Notes: generated by a model from the letters alone, not told the origin. Numbered from the stretch's first letter, positions 48,577-58,424 are shown. The stretch: 64,000 bases of DNA from Marinibactrum halimedae (GCF_021234875.1 NZ_JAJQVM010000008.1:90101-154100); one strand, 5' to 3'. Translations and numbers: made by a program.

Positions 48577-49053
48577 CTCTTTCTCTTGCCATTCTATTTT
48601 ACGGTTTCTCTCCTTCGAAGCATGGCCTTTTTAGGTCATGTGTCTAACCTCTTTTTATTCTTTTTTATTCCTCTTTACATTCTTTTTTATTGCCCTTTTT
48701 CTACTTCCCTTCCCTAATTTTAGTATTTTCGTTGATGAGCGTTTGTTTGATTTATATGGCGGGAATTCTAAATGAGATGAAAAGCAGGTAAGGCGAGTAA
48801 ATAATGCTGTTGAAGGGAAGTGTCTTTGATCTTTATTTGTGCTTAATTCTAAATTTTGTCATTTTATAGTTCAATTTTTATATTTATTTTTTGTTTTTAT
48901 TTGGTGCTTTTTAATTTTTCATGTTTTTTGTGTGCTTATTTAGTGCTTTTTGGATGTGATTTTCTCAAGCACTTAATGCAAAGAAAAATCCTGTGTTCGT
49001 AATATGTTGATTTATTTTGATTTTTTTTGATTCCCTATTATTAATTCTGTCTT
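48577..49053. other. AT-rich spacer before nirB with GTGCT repeats
   Basis: No gene is present. GTGCTTT half-sites recur (48904, 48933, 48943), and TTTAGTGCTT at about 48939 faces AAGCACTTA at 48967. This lies about 110-140 bases before the inferred nirB start, where an NtrC enhancer would be expected, but spacing differs from the canonical NtrC site. Confidence 0.45.
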
Positions 49054-49069
49054 TGGCACTGTGATTGCA
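49054..49069 (+). promoter_or_regulatory. Sigma-54 promoter of nirBD
   Basis: TGGCACTGTGATTGCA matches the RpoN consensus TGGCAC-N5-TTGCA with the invariant GG-N10-GC. Transcription would begin near 49080, about 110 bases before nirB. This implies NtrC-type control by nitrogen limitation. Confidence 0.9.
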
Positions 49070-49109
49070 AAGTTGTGTACAACCCCGTGATGAGCGGTAT
49101 TCCCGTAAA

Positions 49110-49142
49110 GGCCAGTACAAATCATTGGTAAAACGACTGGCC
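49110..49142 (+). promoter_or_regulatory. Leader hairpin in the nirB 5' UTR
   Basis: GGCCAGT (49110-49116) and ACTGGCC (49136-49142) form a perfect 7-bp stem around a 19-base loop between the sigma-54 start and the nirB ribosome site. It could be an attenuator or a protein-binding site. Confidence 0.55.
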
Positions 49143-49189
49143 CAAAACAAATAGAGATTCACGACATAGTGATCCAGGAGGCAGAGAGC

Positions 49190-51733
49190 ATGAGCGCACA
49201 GCGCATAATCGTCGTGGGCAACGGAATGGTTGGCCACAAGTTTATTGAGCAGTTTTTGTCTGTGGCTCAGCCTGATGCCTGGTCAGTGATCACCTTCTCT
49301 GAAGAGCCTCGTCTCGCTTATGATCGTGTTCAATTAAGTTCGTATTTTTCGGGGAATACCGTTTCGGATTTAATGTTGGCCAATGAGCAAGATTACATCC
49401 GTCAGGGCGTTGAATTTATTGTTAACGAACGCGTCACGGATATTGATCGTGAAGCCAAAGTCGTAACCACCAGTTCTGGCCGAAAAGAGCACTACGATAA
49501 ATTAGTGCTGGCTACCGGTTCTTATCCTTTTGTTCCGCCTATTCCTGGGAATGATCAGCCTCATTGTTTGGTCTATCGCACCATTGAAGATTTAGAAGCG
49601 ATTACGGCGTCGGCTCAGGAGTCCAAAGTGGGTGTTGTCGTCGGTGGCGGTTTATTGGGTTTGGAAGCAGCGAATGCCTTGAAAAATTTAGGCTTAAAAG
49701 CCCACGTGGTGGAGTTCGCTCCTCGTTTAATGGCCGTTCAATTAGATGAAGGTGGTGGCGGTTTATTGCGTCGGAAAATCGAAGCACTGGATGTCGGCGT
49801 ACATACCGAAAAAGCCACCACTGAGATTGTGCCCGGTGAGCAATGTCGATATCGAATGAATTTTGCCGATGGCACTCATCTAGAAACAGACATGATTGTA
49901 TTCTCGGCCGGTATTCGCCCTCAAGATGCACTGGCTCGTGAGTGCAAATTAGAGGTGGGTGAGCGTGGCGGTATTGTCATTGATGATCATTGCCAAACCA
50001 GTGACCCGAATATTTACGCGGTGGGTGAGTGTGCCCTGTGGAGTGGAAAAATCTTCGGCTTGGTGGCGCCGGGTTACTCTATGGCCAAAGTCGCGGCCTC
50101 TTCAATAATGGGGGGGAATGAGACGTTTGAAGGTGCAGGCATGAGCACCAAGCTCAAATTATTGGGCGTCGATGTTGCCAGTATTGGGGATGCCCATGGC
50201 CGCACTGAAGGCTGCATGAGTTACACCTACAGTGATGATGTTGAACAGGTGTATAAACGATTAATTATTTCTGCCGATGGGAAGAAATTGGTGGGTGCGG
50301 TATTGGTGGGCGAGGTTGAAGCTTACGGAAATTTACTGCAATTAATGCTCAATGACATGGATTTACCCGAATCTCCAGAAGGGTTAATTCTACCGGCGTC
50401 CGACGGCGCAGCGCCGACGTTGGGTGTCGACTCTCTTCCGGATACCGCTATTGTTTGTTCTTGTCATGATGTTACCAAAGGCGATATTGCTGCGGCCATT
50501 GCGGCTGGCGCCAGTGATATGGGCGGCATCAAAGCAGCCACCAAAGCATCAACCGGATGTGGCGGGTGTGCAGCGTTGACCAAGCAAGTGCTCGATGCAG
50601 AATTACTTAAATTGGGTTATGAAGTGAATACGGATATTTGCGAGCACTTCCCTTATACCCGCCAAGAGCTCGCCGACATCGTGCGTACAAAACAAATTAA
50701 AACTTTCGATGAATTATTAGAAAGTCATGGCAAAGGCCACGGTTGTGATATTTGTAAGCCCGCTGTGGGCTCTATTTTGGCGTCTTTCTGGAACGATTAT
50801 GTTTTGAAAAATGAGCATATCGGCTTGCAAGATACCAACGATATTTTTCTCGGTAACATGCAAAAAGATGGAACCTATTCCATCGTTCCGCGTGTGGCTG
50901 GTGGTGAGATTACACCAGAGAAGCTCATTGTATTGGGTGAGGTAGCCAAAGAATTTAATTTATACACCAAAATTACCGGTGGGCAACGTATCGATTTATT
51001 TGGTGCGCAATTACATGAATTACCGATAATTTGGAAAAAGCTGGTGGATGCCGGTTTTGAAACTGGTCACGCTTACGGTAAGTCAGTGCGAACCGTTAAA
51101 TCCTGTGTTGGCAGCACATGGTGTCGATATGGTGTGGATGATTCGGTTGGTTTGGCGATCGATATTGAAAATCGCTACAAAGGATTACGAGCCCCTCATA
51201 AATTAAAATTTGCAGTATCGGGCTGTACTCGCGAATGTGCCGAAGCTCAATCCAAAGACATTGGAGTCATTGCCACAGAAAACGGTTGGAACTTATACGT
51301 TTGTGGCAATGGCGGAATGCGTCCTCGACACGCAGATTTATTTGCCAGTGATTTAGATACGCCCACACTGATTCAATACATTGATCGTGTATTAATGTTT
51401 TACATTCGAACGGCAGACCGCCTCCAGCGTACCTCTGTTTGGTTAGAAAATTTGGAAGGTGGGCTCGATTACCTGCGTAAAGTGGTTATTGACGATTCAT
51501 TAAATATTGGTGCCGATCTTGAAACGGACATGGCCAATAATATCGCTCAATACCAATGTGAGTGGAAAACCACATTGGAGAATCCTGAAAAACTCAAGCG
51601 TTTTAAGCATTTCGTCAACAGTGATAAATCAGATGATCAACTGGCTTATGTGGTCGAACGTGGTCAGCGTCGTCCGGCGACAGAAAAAGAACGTGAAGAA
51701 CGAATCCCGGCGGTAGAACTGGTTTCGAGTTAA
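49190..51733 (+). CDS. nirB: Nitrite reductase [NAD(P)H] large subunit
   Basis: About 847 residues from the ATG after a strong AGGAGG. Domain order: FAD/NADH reductase (IIVVGNGMVGHKFIEQFL, KVGVVVGGGLLGLEAANAL), BFD-like [2Fe-2S] (C423, C425 and TGCGGC), then the nitrite/sulfite reductase half. Siroheme-4Fe-4S cysteines are C639, C645, C679 and C683 (CVGSTWC, CTRECAEA). NirB reduces nitrite to ammonium with NirD in the cytosol. Expression should depend on sigma-54. Confidence 0.97.
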   Translation: MSAQRIIVVGNGMVGHKFIEQFLSVAQPDAWSVITFSEEPRLAYDRVQLSSYFSGNTVSDLMLANEQDYIRQGVEFIVNERVTDIDREAKVVTTSSGRKEHYDKLVLATGSYPFVPPIPGNDQPHCLVYRTIEDLEAITASAQESKVGVVVGGGLLGLEAANALKNLGLKAHVVEFAPRLMAVQLDEGGGGLLRRKIEALDVGVHTEKATTEIVPGEQCRYRMNFADGTHLETDMIVFSAGIRPQDALARECKLEVGERGGIVIDDHCQTSDPNIYAVGECALWSGKIFGLVAPGYSMAKVAASSIMGGNETFEGAGMSTKLKLLGVDVASIGDAHGRTEGCMSYTYSDDVEQVYKRLIISADGKKLVGAVLVGEVEAYGNLLQLMLNDMDLPESPEGLILPASDGAAPTLGVDSLPDTAIVCSCHDVTKGDIAAAIAAGASDMGGIKAATKASTGCGGCAALTKQVLDAELLKLGYEVNTDICEHFPYTRQELADIVRTKQIKTFDELLESHGKGHGCDICKPAVGSILASFWNDYVLKNEHIGLQDTNDIFLGNMQKDGTYSIVPRVAGGEITPEKLIVLGEVAKEFNLYTKITGGQRIDLFGAQLHELPIIWKKLVDAGFETGHAYGKSVRTVKSCVGSTWCRYGVDDSVGLAIDIENRYKGLRAPHKLKFAVSGCTRECAEAQSKDIGVIATENGWNLYVCGNGGMRPRHADLFASDLDTPTLIQYIDRVLMFYIRTADRLQRTSVWLENLEGGLDYLRKVVIDDSLNIGADLETDMANNIAQYQCEWKTTLENPEKLKRFKHFVNSDKSDDQLAYVVERGQRRPATEKEREERIPAVELVSS

Positions 51734-51768
51734 TGACTTTCAACGTGTTTTGCTGAGTGGAAAAAATA

Positions 51769-52170
51769 ATGATGGGTAATGTAGAGATGAATGCCAAAGT
51801 GACGGATGATTTAAACGCAGCGTGGCAAACGGTGTGTCGAGAAGACGATTTGTTGTCAGGTACTGGTGTCTGTGTTTTGTATGCAGCTAAAGGGAGTGAC
51901 ACGCAAGCTTCAAATGAAGAACAGGTGGCGATCTTTAAGCTAAGTAAAACAGGGGAGGTTTTTGCTGTCTCCAATTATGATCCGATTGGAAAAGCCAATG
52001 TTATGTCTCGGGGTATGACAGGATCAATCGGTGATGCCTTGGTGGTAGCCTCACCGCTTTATAAGCAGCATTTCGATTTAAAAACTGGGCAGTGTTTGGA
52101 AAATCCCGAAGTGAGTCTCTCTGTTTATTTGATAAGAATTGAAAACGGGGCTGTGCAGATCAGCTCTTAG
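51769..52170 (+). CDS. nirD: Nitrite reductase small subunit NirD
   Basis: About 133 residues beginning 36 bases after nirB. It is a Rieske-like beta fold without cluster ligands: LLSGTGVCVLYAAKG, VAIFKLSKTGEVFAVSNYDP, GMTGSIGDALVVASPLYKQH and FDLKTGQCLENPEVSLSVYL. These are typical of NirD. Several in-frame starts are close together (51757 GTG, 51769 ATG, 51772 ATG). No siroheme synthase gene follows. Confidence 0.95.
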   Translation: MMGNVEMNAKVTDDLNAAWQTVCREDDLLSGTGVCVLYAAKGSDTQASNEEQVAIFKLSKTGEVFAVSNYDPIGKANVMSRGMTGSIGDALVVASPLYKQHFDLKTGQCLENPEVSLSVYLIRIENGAVQISS

Positions 52171-52606
52171 TTGGATTAATATTTAATTGGTGGTGGCTCC
52201 TTGGTATAAAGGATAAAGGGGCTGCACGTATTTTTATTAAAATAATGTCTAAGAATTTCACGCTCACGTCTTATTCAAAGATGACGACACGTTTCTAATC
52301 ATACAAATGTCTTCTGGTCGTTCTTGACTGATATCATTTGAATATTTTTCTCATATCCTACTTTATGGCAGGAAAATAGGGTGTGAGAATCCTCTTTCAT
52401 AAAAATTTCAAAACATTAAGTTCTGTTATTTAAATTAATCTTACCTTTTCATTTTAAAATTGATTTGAAATGACCAGTTGTTGTGAGCAAATCAGTATTA
52501 TTTAAAGCAAGGGAAATTAAAGCTTCTCTTTGAGATTTAATTGGGTGTTGTTTCTTTTAGGGTTTCTAAGTTCATTAAAAATGGATTTAATTTACGGAGA
52601 CAGGCA
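52171..52606. other. AT-rich intergenic region
   Basis: I see no gene, repeat or clear operator in these 436 bases between nirD and the lipase gene. They presumably hold the lipase promoter. Confidence 0.5.
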
Positions 52607-53794
52607 ATGACGAATTCACTACTACCAGGGTTGGCGGCTAAACTTGCTGAAAAGGTATACGGTATTGAAAAAGGTAAGTCGGAGGCATCAACAGCATTAA
52701 ATACTTTGAAGGGGGAGATAACTGAAGATGGCGATGTTTCCCATAAAATTCTTAAGGGTATAGTGGGTGACGGAAAATCAACAAATTTGGGCGTTGCTTT
52801 GCACGTTGAAACAACACACGAAATTTATCTTATATTTCGAGGAACGGTCTCTAAGGGAGATGGACTCACAGATGCAAACATAAGGGTGACAAGAGAGGTT
52901 ACAGACAGCTATATACATAAAGGGTTTAGTGAAGCTTTCAATTCTATCAGTGGTCAAATTGACAGATTTTTTCGAAGTAAACGGATAGCAGCGATCCATT
53001 GTGTTGGGCATAGTTTGGGAGGGGCTTTGGCGATGATCGCAGCGGCTTGGTTGAATAAGCGGCGAAATTACACAAACGTTAAAGTTTATACTTTTGGCGC
53101 TCCTCGAGTTGGTTATGTTAGTTTTGCAAAGGAGATGACCAAAGGGGTCGGCGCTAAAAATATATTTAGAGTATACAATGAATTCGACGCTATTCCATGT
53201 CTGCCTTATTTGCCATTTGTTCATGCTCCTCACTTTGAGAGGGTATGTGGTATTCGTATACCAGGTATTGGCTCAAATTGGGGCACCCATAAATATAAAT
53301 ATTGTGTCTCTTTTTTGAGGCGATCAGTTGTGCTACATCATGGTATGAGCAGTTATAGAAAGTGCGTTGAAAACAAAAGTTGGGATGACATAAGGAAGAG
53401 TTCACAAATGAGCCTGTTACCTTCAGCTTATACAGGTTATTCTAAGGCTGCCTGGAACTGGGGGAAAATGGTTTACAGAATTCCGAAAGCCGTATTGTCT
53501 CATGGGCTGCGTTTCATCCCTGTCTCCCTTCAAGGGGCCGGAAAAACGATATACGAGATTGGTAGTAAATTGCATGGTTTGACGAAATTAGATCAGTGCC
53601 ATATGGCAATATCACTGTTAGAGAGATCAGCTCAAGTGGGTAAGCAGCCGCAGTCGGAAGAGCTAAACATTTTGTGCGATGGATTTGGTTTAGATAGCAA
53701 GCAGGATTCTCAAGTCCTCATGGATCAATTGGGCCACATTGAGTCTGAAGAAAGAGAAAATCTGGAATCGTGTCTTTCAGATTTAGAGGTGTAA
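52607..53794 (+). CDS. Class 3 lipase family protein
   Basis: About 395 residues from the ATG after GGAGA; the frame opens 22 codons earlier without a ribosome site. The N-terminal half is a Lipase_3 alpha/beta hydrolase: IYLIFRGTVSKGDGLTD, HKGFSEAFNSI, nucleophile CVGHSLGGALAMIAAAW, VYTFGAPRVGYVSFAKEM, catalytic Asp in FRVYNEFDAIPCLP and His in FVHAPHFERVC. No signal peptide is visible. The C-terminal 150 residues match no domain I know. Cytosolic lipase-fold proteins of this build include secreted effectors, but no export system or immunity gene is adjacent. Confidence 0.87.
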   Translation: MTNSLLPGLAAKLAEKVYGIEKGKSEASTALNTLKGEITEDGDVSHKILKGIVGDGKSTNLGVALHVETTHEIYLIFRGTVSKGDGLTDANIRVTREVTDSYIHKGFSEAFNSISGQIDRFFRSKRIAAIHCVGHSLGGALAMIAAAWLNKRRNYTNVKVYTFGAPRVGYVSFAKEMTKGVGAKNIFRVYNEFDAIPCLPYLPFVHAPHFERVCGIRIPGIGSNWGTHKYKYCVSFLRRSVVLHHGMSSYRKCVENKSWDDIRKSSQMSLLPSAYTGYSKAAWNWGKMVYRIPKAVLSHGLRFIPVSLQGAGKTIYEIGSKLHGLTKLDQCHMAISLLERSAQVGKQPQSEELNILCDGFGLDSKQDSQVLMDQLGHIESEERENLESCLSDLEV

Positions 53795-53842
53795 TGAATG
53801 CTGAAATTAATGGAAGCGTATCTACTAAAATGCCGTATTTCA

Positions 53843-53900
53843 ACCTAATCTGACACCTCTATTTGAGCAGAATAAAAAGCGAATGGCTGTCAGGTTAGGT
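53843..53900. repeat. 13-bp inverted repeat downstream of the lipase
   Basis: ACCTAATCTGACA (53843-53855) and TGTCAGGTTAGGT (53888-53900) are inverted with a single mismatch around a 32-base AT-rich spacer. It may be a terminator for convergent genes or a tiny MITE-like remnant. Confidence 0.6.
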
Positions 53901-53927
53901 CTAATTTAGTATGTTTTATCAAAACAA

Positions 53928-54431
53928 CTAAATTTTTCTTTTCTTTTTCATGTAGGGGGTGGCAAACAAAATCACGCCGGTAATTAACATTACCAATGCG
54001 GCAATTGCCGAGGGTAGCATTAGCCATAGGTTGGCGTTTTTCTCAAAAAATGTACCATCGTGAATGCTCTCAATCAGGTCTGAGCGTCGCTTTGCCACCA
54101 GTAAAATTTCGCCGCTATGGCTATCAATTTGAATTTCATATCGATTCTGGCTTCTGATCTTTATTAAGCCTTTGCTTGGGCGAACATCTAGTCGATCGAT
54201 GTCATCCCAGTTATCTATTTGAGCGCTTGCAACCGTGCGTGCAATGGAGAGTATCTTGTCAAAAGGGAGGCTTGGGGCAGAGCTTTCGCCTCTCATTGTT
54301 GGCGGTTGTATAAAACTGACTTCTTTTTTGACGAGCAATAATACCCCGGAAAGAAAAACCACCAATAAGGGAGTGGCAATAACAATACTCACCCACTTGT
54401 GGATTGCTCTATTGGCTTTTTTAAAACGCAT
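53928..54431 (-). CDS. PepSY-domain membrane protein
   Basis: The 167-residue product has an N-terminal TM (HKWVSIVIATPLLVVFLSGV) and a C-terminal TM (NLWLMLPSAIAALVMLITGV) around a periplasmic PepSY-like region (LDVRPSKGLIKIRSQNRYEI, HSGEILLVAKRRSDLIESIH, DGTFF). It fits the PepSY-associated TM helix family, often linked to iron uptake, reductases or copper proteins. It stands alone here, so its partner is unknown. Confidence 0.85.
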   Translation of the reverse strand: MRFKKANRAIHKWVSIVIATPLLVVFLSGVLLLVKKEVSFIQPPTMRGESSAPSLPFDKILSIARTVASAQIDNWDDIDRLDVRPSKGLIKIRSQNRYEIQIDSHSGEILLVAKRRSDLIESIHDGTFFEKNANLWLMLPSAIAALVMLITGVILFATPYMKKKRKI

Positions 54432-54570
54432 TATTTTCTACATCTTGTTTAATATGTTCGAACAATATCTCGAAACGTCAACAGGTGGAAATCGAATATC
54501 CATTCATATTTATAAATATCTAATCGATTTGTCAAAGCCTGCTGACGTTTTTTTGCTTTTAATTTAAATT

Positions 54571-57500
54571 TTAATTAATGACAGGCGCACCCGACGTCCA
54601 AGGGCCACCGGCGTTAATGACCGCCTGTTGCAAGCCGGGAATGGCTTTTTCTTGGAGTATTTTCATACGCTTACCCACAGCGTCTAACCCATCTAGTGCA
54701 AAACCAAGTTGTTCGCGATGCTGCTCAGTGGGGCCATAAGAGGACCAAGATGCAGACATGGTATACCACAAGCGACTGGAAATGTTCGCAGGTTTGATAC
54801 CCATTTTGTCACGAGATTCAAGGCCATTTAATTCGAGTTTAATGGCATTTATCTCACTGCGGATGGTGGCGTATTGAGCTTCTAGGCCTTTGATGTCTCC
54901 TGGAGTAAGATCAAGTGCTGCACGCAAGCCTTCCATGGTTTTACCCATCTCGTCAAGTAATGCATTCGTTGAGGAAACGCGCCTTTCTGCTACCCTCATT
55001 TTTTTACTAAATTCAAGTACCGCTTTAGGTGATGAAGAAGCAAGTGCTGGCTTGTGAATGGATTTCAATTCAAACGTTACTGCTTCGGCTAATTTTGTCA
55101 CTTTACTGCCAACACGTTGATACAGCTCAGCCGTGTAGGTCCCTGGCATGACCATCACACCCGTGTCTTCTGACTCTTCCTCATCGTCTTCTTTTGTTAT
55201 GATGGCGGTGGTATTGGCATAGGTCATATCCCAAGTCACACGGTGTAGCCCTTTTTTCGTTCCACCTGCCACACGATTCACAAATTCGCCAGAGGCATCC
55301 CGAATTTCAAGATACACTGCAGGTTCAGGCTCTTGGTTTTCTATTTCAATGGTTTCCCAGCTTGGGTATTTCGGATAATTTTTTTCCTTCACCATTTTCT
55401 TTTCTGCTTTTTGGCGCGCCGCTTTTGCGGTATGCAAACCTTCTTTTAAGAAATAGGTTAAGGTCGCGCCATGCTCGGGATTGTCCGCAACGAAACGATC
55501 ATCACCATCGGTACGTGAATGATTGATGTCAAGCTGGAACCATTTCACTGGCCGGCTGGGGGCAAACAGCAGAGCGTCTTTTTGCTCCATGGTGGTTTCG
55601 TTAAGTTCACGCAATGGGCTGTAGTCATCAAGAATATAAATACCACGGCCAAAGGTGCCTATCACCAAATCGTTTTCTCTGCGCTGAATGATGACGTCTC
55701 GCGTTGAAATTGTGGGAATACCGCCATCAAGCTCAATCCATTTTTTACCACCGTCCACGGTAAAAAATACGCCAAATTCCGTACCAATAAATAATAAATC
55801 TTTATTTACATGATCTTGAACAATGCGCCACACTAAATGTTTTTCAGGTAAATCTTCCGCTAATGACGTCCATTTTCCGCCCAAGTTGGTGGATTTAATC
55901 AAGTACGGTTTGAAATCACCATACTTGTGATTATCTAACGCGACATACACCGTATTGGGGTCAAATAAATCGGCCCGAATATCATTAACGTAAGCCGTTG
56001 CAGGAACGCCTCGCACATTTTTTAGATCAATTTTTTTCCAATCTTTACCGCCATTGGTGGTGACTTGGATTTGCCCGTCATCGGTGCCAACCCAAAGTAT
56101 ATTTTCATCCACCGGGCTTTCGGCAAAATTCGCAATCGTGTGGTATTCAGACATGGCATAAAGATCCCAGCCAGCCTCTACCGACCACGTTCGCCCCATC
56201 ATGGGCATATGCATGCGATTACCGTTTTTCGTTAGGTCACCTGAAATGGGTGTCCAGCTATCACCACGATTGTCCGATCGCCACACTCGTTGAGACGCAA
56301 AATACAGTCGCTTAGGGTCATGGGCCGAAACATTAATGGGCGCATCCCAATTAAATCGTTCTGCTGGTTCACCCGGACGTGGTTGAGGTTTGATATAAAC
56401 ATTTTCGCCGGTAATGCGATCATGGCGATTTAAATTACCCTGTTGCCACTGAGAATACATAATATTCGGGTTGCCCGGTTCAATGGCAGGTTGGTGGCCA
56501 TCGCCCCCTAGAGTTAAAAACCAATCTTTATTTTTGATGCCTTCTTTCTTAAGGGTGCGAGACGGCCCGCCTTGTGTTGAATTATCTTGGGTGCCGCCAT
56601 AAACGGTGTAAAATGGTTCGCTGTCATCGGCCGCCACTTTATAAAATTGCGTGAGTGGCAAATTGGCCATAAACCGCCAGTTTTCCATGCGGTCGTGAGA
56701 CATATACAAACCGCCATCAGAACCGATTAACATAAAATCGGGGTCGGCGGGGTGGAATGCCATGGCGTGATCGTCGACGTGTTTACGTTCGACATTAATG
56801 GGTATCCACGTTTTACCGCCATCGTTGGATACTTTACTGTAATTACTGGCGATATAAATGCGATCAAACTGATGCTGATCGGCATACAGTTCTTGGTAAT
56901 AATGAGGGCCGGTGCCGCCGCCGACTTCATCAGACATCTTCGTCCAACTGGCACCACGGTTTTCTGAACGATAAACGCCGCCTTTGCGGTTATCGGTTTC
57001 GATGGCCGCATAAATAACATCAGGGTTGATCGGAGAAATCGCCAAACCAATTTTTCCCATATTGCCTTCTGGCAATCCGGTTTCCAGCTCCGTCCAGGTC
57101 TCTCCACCATCATCTGAGGTATGAATGCCTGCTCCTGGCCCGGTGCCCACATACGCCGCAACGGTGCGTTGGCGCGACCATGTGGCAGCATAAAGTTTAT
57201 TTGGGTTACGTGGGTCTATGGCTAATGATGTCACCCCCGTCCATTCATCTTCCGGTGTTAATACTTGCTCCCAATTTTTGCCGCCGTCGGTGGTTTTGTA
57301 CAAGCCCCGTTCACCGCCACCCGTCCACAACGGGCCTTGTGCAGACACCCACACCGTATCGGAATCTTCAGGGTGAATAACAATATCGGAAATGCGTTCG
57401 GACTTTTCCAAGCCCATATTTTCCCAGGTTTCCCCTCCGTCTAGGGATTTATAAACACCGTCACCAAAACTGATATGGCGTCCACCGTGGTTTTCACCGG

Positions 57501-57852
57501 TGCCCACCCAAATAATGTCGGAATTATTTGGGTCGATAGTGACATCGCCAATGGAATACACGTCTTGCTTGTCAAAAATAGGTGTCCAGGTAGTCCCGGT
57601 ATTTACGGTTTTCCAAACGCCACCTGAGCCAACGGCAACATACCAAGTAGACGGTCTGTTTTGGTCTACCGCAATATCCGCGATACGGCCAGACATATAG
57701 GCCGGGCCAATACTGCGAAGGGACATGGCTTCAAATGTTGCGCTGCTAAAAATGGGTTTCTCTTCTGTATCTTCCGGTTCCTTTTGTGCGAAGCTTTGCA
57801 CGCTGGAAATCAGGAGGGATGCAGCGAAGGCTGCTTTGAATAAAGTGTTCAT
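54571..57852 (-). CDS. Large secreted VPS10/BNR-repeat beta-propeller protein
   Basis: The 1093-residue product has a signal peptide (MNTLFKAAFAASLLISSVQS, cleavage near SFA). It has many BNR/sortilin-type blades with the S-x-D-x-G-x-T-W pattern: KSLDGGETWENMG, KTTDGGKNWEQVL, TSDDGGETWTELE and RSENRGASWTKM. A C-terminal Fn3-like stretch precedes a long helical coil (AVLEFSKKMRVAERRVSSTN). Such WD40/YVTN/BNR-like proteins are common in marine bacteria. They are annotated loosely as glycosyl hydrolases, but no catalytic residues are evident here. It is probably exported or surface bound. Confidence 0.9.
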   Translation of the reverse strand: MNTLFKAAFAASLLISSVQSFAQKEPEDTEEKPIFSSATFEAMSLRSIGPAYMSGRIADIAVDQNRPSTWYVAVGSGGVWKTVNTGTTWTPIFDKQDVYSIGDVTIDPNNSDIIWVGTGENHGGRHISFGDGVYKSLDGGETWENMGLEKSERISDIVIHPEDSDTVWVSAQGPLWTGGGERGLYKTTDGGKNWEQVLTPEDEWTGVTSLAIDPRNPNKLYAATWSRQRTVAAYVGTGPGAGIHTSDDGGETWTELETGLPEGNMGKIGLAISPINPDVIYAAIETDNRKGGVYRSENRGASWTKMSDEVGGGTGPHYYQELYADQHQFDRIYIASNYSKVSNDGGKTWIPINVERKHVDDHAMAFHPADPDFMLIGSDGGLYMSHDRMENWRFMANLPLTQFYKVAADDSEPFYTVYGGTQDNSTQGGPSRTLKKEGIKNKDWFLTLGGDGHQPAIEPGNPNIMYSQWQQGNLNRHDRITGENVYIKPQPRPGEPAERFNWDAPINVSAHDPKRLYFASQRVWRSDNRGDSWTPISGDLTKNGNRMHMPMMGRTWSVEAGWDLYAMSEYHTIANFAESPVDENILWVGTDDGQIQVTTNGGKDWKKIDLKNVRGVPATAYVNDIRADLFDPNTVYVALDNHKYGDFKPYLIKSTNLGGKWTSLAEDLPEKHLVWRIVQDHVNKDLLFIGTEFGVFFTVDGGKKWIELDGGIPTISTRDVIIQRRENDLVIGTFGRGIYILDDYSPLRELNETTMEQKDALLFAPSRPVKWFQLDINHSRTDGDDRFVADNPEHGATLTYFLKEGLHTAKAARQKAEKKMVKEKNYPKYPSWETIEIENQEPEPAVYLEIRDASGEFVNRVAGGTKKGLHRVTWDMTYANTTAIITKEDDEEESEDTGVMVMPGTYTAELYQRVGSKVTKLAEAVTFELKSIHKPALASSSPKAVLEFSKKMRVAERRVSSTNALLDEMGKTMEGLRAALDLTPGDIKGLEAQYATIRSEINAIKLELNGLESRDKMGIKPANISSRLWYTMSASWSSYGPTEQHREQLGFALDGLDAVGKRMKILQEKAIPGLQQAVINAGGPWTSGAPVIN

Positions 57853-58118
57853 ATATTCGCCAGTTGTGGTTGTTTTGATTGTTTTTCCGTTATAAATTTA
57901 ATCACCTCATACTACCCGACGAATAGACCCTCTTATGGCTCAATAATTCACGTCAGCCCACCCCCGAGAGAGCCTTTCCCTCTTATTGCTCTCTATACTT
58001 TATTCCTTAAGGCATTGCAGGTGAAAAGCGGTAATTTTTTCATCTGATTATTCCTTCAAGGATTTGAATCTTCCCGGTTAAGAGGATTACAGACTAATTA
58101 TTCACCTTTACATAGACA
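57853..58118. other. Intergenic region before the accessory island
   Basis: No gene seen. The region ends where the first transposon-tail remnant begins and thus marks the edge of the accessory island. Confidence 0.5.
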
Positions 58119-58370
58119 GCGCTATCGTAGTCGGACAAGAAAAGAAAGAGAGGAAAGTTTTTTACGTTATTATCTTTCTACAAAAAAATGGTAAAAATTA
58201 TGAGGCAAGATTGGTAAAGCCTAAAAAGTTTTATTTAAGATTTTTTTTGCAATTTTTAAATACAGAATTGTCTAGAAGTTATGCTTTCAAAGCCATCTCT
58301 AATATTATAAAAGAGGCATGTGGTCATATTTTTGGGATTAATTAATAACCTCTTATTTTTAGGTTGATTT
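58119..58370 (+). repeat. Transposon-tail remnant, copy A, with shared AT-rich leader
   Basis: The start (GCTATCGTAGTCGGACAAGA) matches the 3' end of the ATPase gene and the flank at about 62524. From about 58186 to 58370 it is homologous to 59178-59361 (shared motifs TTTTATTTAAGATTTTTTT, ACAGAATTGT and ATTAATTAATAACC). It ends 55 bases before the small exported protein gene and may supply its promoter. Confidence 0.8.
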
Positions 58371-58424
58371 CTTTACTATAAAAACCAGATAATAACGGCG
58401 GTTTTAATTACAAGGAAATAAAAA

